In this document: positions 1 to 9,043 of the stretch, one piece after another | Position numbering within the stretch: the first letter of the stretch is position 1 | How the letters are laid out: every line of letters starts with the position of its first letter | Origin: Alectoria sarmentosa | Taxonomy: Eukaryota; Ascomycota; Lecanoromycetes; Lecanorales; Parmeliaceae | DNA: 32,754 bases | Assembly: GCA_009733775.1 (NCBI GenBank) | Contig: WOGZ01000350.1 | Location: 1-32,754 of the forward strand | Direction: 5' to 3' | Program-made: the position numbers and the translations under genes | The notes under the pieces: model-generated | What the model saw: only the letters and a program-made list of their open reading frames with translations | What the model was told of the DNA's origin: nothing | Database searches by the model: none

Positions 1-1271
1 TTTTATCGATTACGTCGCTTTATTAAAAATGTTTATAATTTAACATTTTAAAAAAATGTTATAAAGTTAATAATTTAATATAATTGTTATTATTGTTTAG
101 CGTTAAAAAATTATTTTATTATAAATTATAATGTTATATCGTAAAGACGATAACGTTATAATAATTTTTTAATTTTTTTTCTTTATAAAATTTAAAGATT
201 TTTTAATAAATATTAAATAAGGTTTTTTTTCAAATATAAGTATTTAAGAATTAAAGTTTAAAGAGAGAGATAATTGTTAAATCGAATAATTATATACGTT
301 TTATATAAGATATGCGTTATCGTAACGTTATTTTTTATAAATTTTCATAAAAGTTATAAGATTTAAATTTAATTGAATTGATTTCGTAATTATTTCGTCG
401 ATGAAAATGCTTAACAAATATGTGTTTATTTAATATATTTCGAGGTTTCTTTTTAATTTTTAAAGATTAATTTTATTATACAATTTAATCATTGATTTTA
501 ATAATAATATTACGTTTTTTATATATATTTATTTATTTGCGTCTATTTAGCGACGTAAATAATACGTTTTATAATTATAAACGATTATTATTTTCAAAAT
601 TCGATCGTTATTAAATTTAAATTACTTTTTTAAAAAGATTTTCTCAAATCAATTTAATTAAAATGAAAAAATTTATAATTATTTTTCACTCGATTTAAAT
701 TAACATTATTTTAATTAAAATTCGTTTAATGTTTTATATTAAATTACGCTTAAAAAGTTTAAAAAATAATAATTTTTTTAAGATTATAATAAATGCTTTA
801 AAGCGTTATTTAAAAAAAAAATTATATTTAAATTTTTTTTTATATTTTTACATTTATGATTTTCAAAATTTAAAACGAATATTTATAATATTATTCGATT
901 TATAATCGAAATAAAAATTTACGATTATTATTTAAATTGTAATTAAAAACAAAATTTTATCGTAATAATTAAATTTATAAAAATGATTATATAATTATAA
1001 AATAAATAAATTTAACATTTATCATTATTGAAGATTTTAAATATTTAATTCGATAATCGCGTTTATCGATTTATTTGAATATAAACGATAAAAATTAATA
1101 TATTAATTATTATATATTCTCACTTTATAAAAACTAACTTAAATTTTTTATAATATATTTATATTTTCGATATTTATTTTTATATCAACTTTTCGTTATT
1201 TTATTATTATTATTTTATATTATATTATTAATACGTTTATAATATCGTCGTTTTCGATATTAATAATATCG

Positions 1272-1446
1272 ATATTAAAAATTAATTTTTCGCGTAACGT
1301 ACGTAAGATTAATTTTAAAATTAGTTTTAAAATCAATCGTGTCTTAATATTATCTTAACGAATAAGCTTAAAAATACGATTTTCTCGTGTTTTTTATATA
1401 CTTAATTAACTTATATACGATATTTATTATATATCTTTTAATAAAT
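1272..1446 (+). repeat. Direct repeat copy 1 (LTR-like, RIP-mutated)
   Basis: About 175 bp that match 2,661-2,834 at a constant offset of 1,389 bp. The shared core includes cgcgtaacgtacgtaagatt near the left end and atacttaattaact near the right end. Aligned by eye, the differences are C/T or G/A transitions plus a one-base length difference near the end. This copy begins ATATTA where the other begins ATGTTG, which is what a transposon terminal repeat starting TGTTG would become after RIP. Terminal-repeat identity is inference, because no internal coding region survives. Confidence 0.8.
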
Positions 1447-1599
1447 TATAAACTCGATTTGTGACGATTAAAAAAATAACATTTATTTAAATCGCACTTC
1501 TTATATAAATATCTTATTAATAATAATTTAAAATAAATTATTATTATATTGCGACAGTCCGTTTTTTTTTAATTCGTAACTTTCGACGAATTGAGTTAT

Positions 1600-2040
1600 C
1601 GCAATTCAAATACAAAAAATATCGAATCAAATTCTTTTATATAAAGCATTTCGTTTCATATCATCGAATATTTCATTCTTTTTCAAATACAATTACAAAA
1701 TATCGAACCAAGTCCCTTCACACAAAGCATTCAATCCCTTCACACGAGCAATAAGTCCCTTCGCACAAGGCATTTCGTCCCATACCATCGAGCAACAAGT
1801 TTCTTCGCACAGAGCATTCCGTCCCATATCATCGAGCATTCAATTCCATTCGGGCATTCCGTCCCATACCATCGAACATTTCATTCTTTCAAGTCCCTTC
1901 GTACAGGACAATCCGTCCCATATCATCGAGCATCCAATTCCATTCAAGCATTTCGTTTCATATCATCGAACATCTCATTCTTTCAAGTCCCTGCGTACGA
2001 ATATTCAATCCCTTCGCATAAAACATTAAATTCCGAATTT
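1600..2040 (+). repeat. Minisatellite island, RIP-sparse
   Basis: Seven to eight degenerate units of roughly 40-53 bp are arranged head to tail. Recurrent modules are CATTCCGTCCCATATCATCG, CATTCAATTCCATTC and AAGTCCCTTCGCAC. Pairs of units form a longer period of about 95 bp near 1,850-2,030. Unlike its surroundings the island keeps many CpA dinucleotides (cattc, cacac, catcg), so it has escaped most of the C-to-T decay. It lies between the two 1,389-bp-offset direct repeats. Confidence 0.8.
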
Positions 2041-2059
2041 AACGGGCTGCCCATGACAA

Positions 2060-2640
2060 AAAAGGAAAACAAATCCCTATTTTTTATTAAACTTCTCATA
2101 ATAAAAAGAGAAAAAAGTCTCAAATTTATCGAGTTTCTCATAAATAAAAGAATCAAATCTTAAAGGTTTTTTAAAATAATACGAGAAACGTCTTTAATCA
2201 GAGCGTCAAATCTCAAATTATTATTAAACTTTTTATATTATAAAGAAAAACAAATCTTTATATTAAAATAATTTCTCGTATTATTAAAAGAAACAAATTT
2301 TTATTTCGAATTAAACTTTTTATATAAAAAAGATTACATTTTTAATTAAAGCGTTAAATTTCAAATTGCTATTAAGCTTTTTATATTATAAAAATAAAAA
2401 AAAATTTATATTAAAATAATTTTTTATATTATAAAAAAGAATAAATTTTTATATTAAAATATCGTAATATATCGCTATAATAATTAAATTTTCGTATTAA
2501 AAAAAAAACAAGTTTTTATATTAAAACGATATCTTTTAAATTTCTATTAAGCTTTTCGTATTATAAAGCGAAAAAAGTTTTTACATTAAAGCATCGTAAC
2601 GTATCGTTATAAGAAAATATTAAAATAATCGTATACCTTA
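2060..2640 (+). repeat. Degenerate tandem repeats inside the direct-repeat pair
   Basis: A run of imperfect units, very roughly 50-60 bp each, built from three modules that recur in order: ATTAAGCTTTTTATATTATAA, an A-rich run, then TTTTTATATTAAAATAAT. The left end (2,060-2,220) still has CpA and CTC-type bases, and decay increases to the right. It continues directly from the minisatellite island and stops just before the second direct repeat. No coding potential is visible. Period and copy number are approximate because the units were read by eye. Confidence 0.6.
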
Positions 2641-2660
2641 TCTTTTAACGTTATAAAGAA

Positions 2661-2834
2661 ATGTTGAAAATTAATTTTTCGCGTAACGTACGTAAGATTA
2701 ACCCTAAAATCAACTTTAAAATTAATCGTATTTTGATATTGTCTTGGCGAATAAGCTTAAAAACACGATTCTTTTATATTTTTTATATACTTAATTAACT
2801 CATATACGATATTTATTATATATTTTTTAATAAT
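2661..2834 (+). repeat. Direct repeat copy 2 (LTR-like, less decayed)
   Basis: Partner of 1,272-1,446. This copy keeps more ancestral C and G, for example taaccctaaaatcaac and gtcttggcgaataagc where copy 1 has taattttaaaattagt and atcttaacgaataagc. At other positions copy 1 is the less mutated, so both copies appear to have been mutated independently. With copy 1 it encloses an internal segment of about 1.2 kb. The pair could be long terminal repeats of a very small non-autonomous element, or two copies of a dispersed or satellite repeat. Confidence 0.8.
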
Positions 2835-3049
2835 TAATATATATAATTTTTATATTATTTAAACTCTCGACGCTCGCATTTTAAAAATTAACGTTTTCGA
2901 TATTTATATCTTTAACGTTTTTAACGTTTACGACGCTTATAATTTTCGATATTTATATTTTTAAAGTTATTATTTTTAATTCTTATTTCTTAATACTCAC
3001 ATCACGATATTTAAATTTATAAAAAAATATTTTCGATTATTATTTTTCG

Positions 3050-3300
3050 ATATCTTTTTCTCGATACTTATATCTTAAAGTTAATATTTTCGATATTTAT
3101 TTTTTAATGTTTATACTTTAAAGTCGATATTTTCGATACTTATTTTTCGATATTTATATTTTAAAGTCGATATTTTCGATACTCATTTTTCGATATTTAT
3201 ATTTTAAAATTAATATTTTCGATATTTATTTTTCGATATTTATATTTTAAAATCGATATTTTCGATATTTATTTTTCGATATTTAAGTTTTTATATCGAT
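3050..3300 (+). repeat. About 43-bp tandem repeat (TCGATATTT family)
   Basis: Successive units read TCGATATTTATATTTTAAA followed by a TCGATATTTTCGATACTCA-like half. About four recognisable copies lie between 3,100 and 3,300, with looser copies from 2,880. The motif is rich in the palindrome AATATCGATATT. Differences between units are mainly C/T and G/A, in line with the decay of the block. No coding function is apparent. Confidence 0.7.
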
Positions 3301-3689
3301 AGATAATAATTTATAAGTCTTTTATATCTTTTTTTTTCGATATAATCGTTTTTATATATTTATTAATTATATATTAATCGATTTTTAATATACATTTAAT
3401 AATCTAAAAATAAAATTTTCAAAAAATCGTTTTTTTGCAAAAAGTGAAATTTTTGTATAAAACATCGTAACGAATATATTTAAAAAAATATAATTGTTTT
3501 CAAATTTCGATATTTTCATTTTTGCTATTCGCGATTAATTTCATTATTATTATTTATTAAAAAAGAAAAAAGAGAGAAAAGAAAAAAAGAGATGTTATCG
3601 TTATTCGATATTCATTTTATTTATTCAACGCACATTTTATTATCATTATTCGATATTTACTTTACTTATTTAACGCTTATTTTATTATC

Positions 3690-4095
3690 ATTATTCGATT
3701 TTAATTTTCGCGAAAATCGAAATTTATGTTTTTTTAAAAAACATTTATTACGCGCTCGATGATCTTATTATTATTATTTAAAAATTATTTTATTATCATT
3801 ATTTTACATTTAATTTATTATCGTTATTCGAAATTTATTTTATTGTTATTACTCGATTTTGATTTTTATAAAAATCGAAATTCGTATTTTGTTAAAACAT
3901 TTTCATTATGCGTTCGAGAATTTTATTATTATTATTCAATATTTATTATGCGCTCGACAATTTTATTATCGATATTTACTTTAATTACTTAACACTTTTT
4001 TCATTATCGTTATTCGATTTTAATTTTCGTAAAAATTCAAATTCGTGTTTTTCGTACACTTTCATTATGCGTTCAATAATTTTATTGTTATTATT
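3690..4095 (+). repeat. About 160-bp tandem repeat, three degenerate copies
   Basis: The module TTATTCGATTTTAATTTTCG, then a matching AAAATCGAAATT arm, then an AACATTT..ATTATGCGTTCGA segment, recurs three times. The CGATTTT anchors are at 3,696, 3,853 and 4,015, giving spacings of 157 and 162 bp. The first part of each unit can fold as a short hairpin (CGATTTT.../...AAAATCG). Units differ mainly by transitions. Flanking TTTATTATCATTATTCGA runs from 3,600 on may be further partial copies. Confidence 0.65.
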
Positions 4096-7000
4096 CGACG
4101 ATTACTTTATTTATTTAACGCTCGACGTTTAAAAAGAAGAAAAAATGTAAAAAATGTTAATATATACGACTATAAAAGAAATGTAAAATTTTCACCTTTA
4201 TTACTTAGTTTTTAGCGTCGCAAATATTGAAATTCGTAATTTTGCTATATAGTTTTATTTGAATAAAAATGTTAAAATAATTAAGTTCTTTTTACTTTCT
4301 TTATTCGACTGTCGTCGAATATAAATTTGATAAGTTTTATATTTTATATAACATTTTAATCAAGTAATTTATCATTTACTTTTAATATTAAAATTTAAAA
4401 CTTATCAGCGATGATGATAAAACGAATTTTCGAAGATTTTAATTTTTTATAATATAATAGCATTATTTTATTATTACATTAATTTGAAATTATTATATTA
4501 AATTATATCGTATCTCAAAAATAAAGACTGCTTTTAAGCGTATATTTTTTATTTATTGCGCGTATACTCTCATATTTATTTAATATATATTTTTTCAAAT
4601 CGAGTTAATTAATATTAAAACGTTATTTGATTAAATAAATTTCGAACGAAAACAATCGCGAAATTTTTTGATAATAACAATGCAATAATAAAATAAGTCT
4701 TTTTAAGTTTCTTTTATAAAATCAAATAATTTCAAATCGTCGAATAACGATATCTTTGAAACATTTTTTAATAACAACATTTAATTAATTAATAAACTTC
4801 TCTAATTGTTATTAAAAATACGTTTATCGTATTTAAATATACATTATTTATTAATTATTTAATAATTTATAATTAAAAAGAATTGAATATAATTTCATTA
4901 TTTTTTATATATATTAATGTGATAATATCTCGTTATCGTTTTTATATAATTATAAATTTTTTATCTTTATTTTATTATCGTGATATTTGTTATATAACTT
5001 ATATATTTCTTTTTTATATAATCATTTTTCGTATAACACTTTGTGTAATATCTCGTTTAATATTTTCTTCTCTTATAATAATAATAATAACGTTCGTAAT
5101 TTTAAAAAATTCATTAAAAGTAATTATATTCTTTTAATTAATTATTTAATTAATTATAATCGTTATTTTTTATTATCGTTATTATAATATATATTTAAAT
5201 TTAAATAATTCACGTTAAATAAACTCTTTAAATGTTTATTAAAAAATATATTTCTTTTTATTTTTCGCTTTTAAAAATTAATTTAAAAAATTAATTATTA
5301 TTAATTCGTTAATACGTAAAAGCTTATTTATAATTATAATAAAAAAAATTTATTATTATTTTCGATCACGATCGCTTTATCGCATATAAACTTTTTAAAT
5401 CATTAATAAAAATAAATGTTTTCGATTTTTAGCATTTCAATTTCTTTTAATATGCGTTATTTTATTATATACGTATACGATAATTTTATTATCGTGATAA
5501 ATTATTTAATATACGACTTTATATCGTGATTAATAATTATCAAATATCGAGATAATATTTTCTTCAAGATAAATAACGATATTTTAATAAAGAAATCTCG
5601 AAATATAAGTTTTTTAACGTATAAAAATAAACGCATTTTGATTTTATTAAAAATTATATTATAATTATAACGTTTATTTTCAAATATTATATCGATAACA
5701 TCAATAATAATCTTCAAATTATTAATAAAATAATTATTTAATTTCTTTTTAAGCTTGTTATTATTCGACTCGCCTTTTAAAATCGCATAATTATTAAAAT
5801 TTAAATGTTAACTAATTTAAAAGGTTACGAATTTCTTTTTTCGAAAAATTAAATTGTCGACGATATAATTAACGATTTATAAATATTCATTCACATAATT
5901 TTCGTATAAAATGTTTTATTTATATTCGAATTTTTTCTTTATTTTTGCGTATAAAATATATTCGAATTTATTTTTAAAAGCATTAAATTGTTTTTAATTA
6001 TCGAAAAATTTATTATAATTTGTAATAACGTTATTTTTAATATATTATATATAAAACATATATTCGATATTTGAAAATAATAATAATATAAACATTAATT
6101 AAAATTTATTAATAATTTATTAATAATATATTTAAATATAATATTTTAAGCTCGTCGTATAAAATTATTAATTATTACGTTATTTATATATAATTCGAAA
6201 TGTATTTTAATTTCATAAAAACGAAATTTATATAAAATAATATATTAAAAATTATAATTTCAATAATTATAAATAACGAAAGTCTATATTTATTAATTTT
6301 ATAAATAACGTTTGAAATTAAAATCTTCGAATTTAATTATAATATGCGTTATAACGATTTTTTAATAAAAAATAAACGCTTTATTTATTATATATTTAAA
6401 TATTTAATTATGCGTATAAATTAATTCTTTCATATATACAATTGTTATATTAAAATTTATATAAAAATTAATATTTTAAACGTATCGCTTTTAATTTTAT
6501 TTTTAATATTATAAATATCGTTTAATTTAAAAATAAGATTTTTTTCATCGATATCAAAATATAAAAATGAAAAAATTTGAAAAAATCGAGATTTAATACG
6601 CATTTACTTAATAATTATATTTTAAATCTTTTATATTATAATAATTTTTTATAAAAAAAATAAAATTTAAATAACGTGCATTTATAATTATATATAAACT
6701 TCATTATTCGAAAAATTCAATTCGTTTTTATTTTTTTTATTTTTATGCGTTATGCAATAATTTTAAATAATTAATTTATTAATTAATTTAAAATGATACG
6801 TTTATTTATATTTATATATTTTTTTTTAATTTTTTTATCGCGATCGCAGCGTATTTATGTTTTTTAATAATAATATTTTTAAAACGTTTAATAAAAGCTT
6901 TAATGACGATATAATTTTAAAATTCAATATATTTTTATATACGTAAAATGAAAGCGTCGATATTAATATTCGTTTAATTATTAAAAAACGATTTTATAAT

Positions 7001-7249
7001 CATAATAATAAAAGAAATAAAAAAGAATATATATTGTTTTTTTTTTATAAAGCGCAAAAAATCTTAAAGATATTCGATTTTATTTCGATTATTTACGAGA
7101 TCTTTATTTAATTAAGTTAACGTTTTAATATTAATGAATTCGATTTAAAAAAATATACGTCGAATAAATATGAAAATATACGCGCAATAAACAAAGGGTA
7201 TACGCTTAAAGATAATCAAAATAAACGATACACTCGAAATATTGATTCC

Positions 7250-8273
7250 ATAACTGTGATAAAATAAAAACTCTGTTACGTTACAATTGTATTAACTTAC
7301 AGAAACAGTACTATTTCAATACGGTGTGCGCAGTCTAGGGCACGCCCGGAAGGTAGACGACGAGCTTCGAAGTGTTTCCGAAAGTTATAGGGTCCCCACT
7401 GCCTTCCGAGAATAGGGTTAGGGCTGGTACTAGCGCGTTGTAAGACTTTTGGTGCCCACCTCCAAGCCCCCGTACAGAGAGGTTATTCTACATTTTCGAT
7501 CCCGCCACGCTGGAAATTGAGAATTGAAGGTGCGTTGAGAACGAAAGATATTATTGCGTTTCATCTGTGTTACAAATTTCAAGAAGTTTTGATTGATCTA
7601 CTGGATCCTCCCTCGTGAAAGACTTGAAGAATAAGTCAACACTACGGTTGAAAAGGAAGCTCATGGTTATTTTTGTATCAACACTCAGCATTGGCTGTGG
7701 TTCAGAAGTATCCAGGACGGGGGCAGTTGTAGGCTCGCAGCAGTAAGTCCCGTGTTATCGTGAGTCTTGAATCTTGAATCTTGAATCTTGACCTTGTCAA
7801 TACCATGGAAGACCAGATGTTTGCTGTTCTAAATCTGATCTGTACCGCTTCTAGGCGTATAGTGCTACGTTTTCATGCGACTATGGTCCTCAAAAGCGTG
7901 TCAAATCTAGAACGGGAGAACAGGCCAGCACCCAAGAAACTCGTTTCTTGAGACCTGGTCTTGTAACTCTGGGTTCTAATTATACTGCTTGAACAGGAAG
8001 TCGTATTGGACAATGAGCATCTTTCCAATGATTCTCTGGTTGTAATCGTCCAAGAATACAAAAATCTAATTCATTGCCTGCATGTCTGACCTTGCTATAT
8101 GTCCTAGCGAGTTCTGTTTGTGCATGACGGCCTCTTGCTGCATGCGAATTATCATACACTCCTGACTAGACTTCAACCGGGAATATGATACAGGCGAGAT
8201 GCTGAGCCGAGACCAGGCCGGCGTGAATGCCATGAACGCCGCACTTTTGTCGTCCGCTTTTGCAGTGTAGAAG
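7250..8273. other. Transition zone and gene-free stretch
   Basis: Base composition rises from A+T-rich to balanced within about 150 bp. I see no gene here: reading frames are short on both strands and lack splice signals that would extend them. Items noted are an 11-bp telomere-like string TAGGGTTAGGG at 7,413-7,423 and a small tandem repeat (TCTTGAA)n at about 7,764-7,791. The last few hundred bases probably hold the 3' untranslated region of the minus-strand gene ending at 8,274. Confidence 0.5.
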
Positions 8274-9043
8274 TTAAGGCTTCTTGGCGGGTGCCTTCGT
8301 TGGCGCTTTTGGTGCTGCAGGGGCTTTGGTAGGAGGTGCACTGGGTTTCGCTGGCGCCTTGTTCTGCATAGATTTAGCCTGGGGAGCCTTGGGGGGTTTG
8401 GCTTTGGGCTGTGGGGCCTTTGGCGGGGGAAATTTTGCCTGCTGTGTTTTGTTTACGCCGTTTTTGGATGCTCCCAGCTTGGGCGGCGGGGGTCTCTTCG
8501 CCCTCGCCGCCTTCTTCCGCTCCAACTCGGCCTTCTGTGCTTGCAACAACTGTTTCCTCTTCCATTGCAGCTCCTTCATCTGTTTCTCACTGATCTGCCA
8601 TACCACAGGGTCTCGAAGGATCTTGGCTCTGCGGGCCTGAGCTGCCTGGGGTGTTGGTGCTGCCTGAATGTATTGGATTTGTGGCTGGGTGAATTGTTGC
8701 TGTGGGATGGGAGCTTGGGAAACGAATTTTTGAGCTTCGGCGGTGTCGGCGAATTGCTCGAGAGCCTTCTGCTTGTCGGCGAGAGAGAGGACTGGACAAG
8801 GTTGAGAGATGAGCCTAACGTATACATGTTTGCTCAGGAGCTCAGGATTATCTTACCTGCACTGTTCAAAGTAGATGCCAACCCCTGTAATGTAGCCTTG
8901 TTAGGTTCCACGCCCAGAGTGAGCGAAAAGAGCCTTGATTCGTTTCCAGGTCAGCATATGTCCTGTTCAAATGAAAGTGTATTCAACGAATAGAGCGACA
9001 TGTCAAGGGTTCAAGGGTGGGCTCACTTGTTGGCAATGTCCAT
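8274..9043 (-). CDS. Small Lys/Pro/Ala-rich protein, unknown function
   Basis: I do not recognise this protein. The model has exons 9043-9027, 8933-8857 and 8791-8274, giving 203 residues from ATG (MDIANKLFSLTLG...). Intron 1 has a GTGAGC donor, a GCTGAC branch point and an AAG acceptor; intron 2 has GTAAGA and CAG. Phases fit, and the frame runs open to TAA. The N-terminal ~60 residues look like a small helical region with alternating Leu and charged residues. A Gln/Pro-rich linker follows, then a very basic helix (KELQWKRKQLLQAQKAELERKKAA). The C-terminal ~80 residues are low complexity, with repeated KAPxxPK units ending APAKKP. Such tails occur in histone H1-like and other nucleic-acid-binding proteins, but that is only an analogy. 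The first intron is the least certain part. Confidence 0.6.

Larger units (their letters stand above)
1..7250. repeat. A+T-rich, RIP-decayed gene-free block
   Basis: The whole stretch is dominated by A and T with stop codons in every frame. The remaining C and G lie mostly in CpG pairs (acg, tcg, cgt), while CpA and TpG are rare outside a small island near 1,600-2,100. This is the signature expected when RIP converts CpA to TpA in repeated DNA of Pezizomycotina. I see no coding gene, tRNA or rRNA here; the short ORFs are chance products of A+T-rich sequence. Recognisable sub-repeats are listed separately. The block probably consists of old transposons or satellite DNA in a heterochromatic isochore. 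Normal composition returns gradually at about 7,190-7,330. Confidence 0.85.

Noticed and set aside
3759..5717. Short Phe/Ile/Tyr/Leu-rich open frames in the A+T-rich block
   Set aside because: Their composition simply reflects TTT/ATT/TAT codons of A+T-rich DNA; they lie in tandem repeats, have no domain and no splice or start context.
1..7250. Possible CRISPR-like or regularly spaced repeat arrays
   Set aside because: The repeats are tandem and contiguous without unique spacers, and the genome is clearly eukaryotic (spliceosomal introns, RIP).
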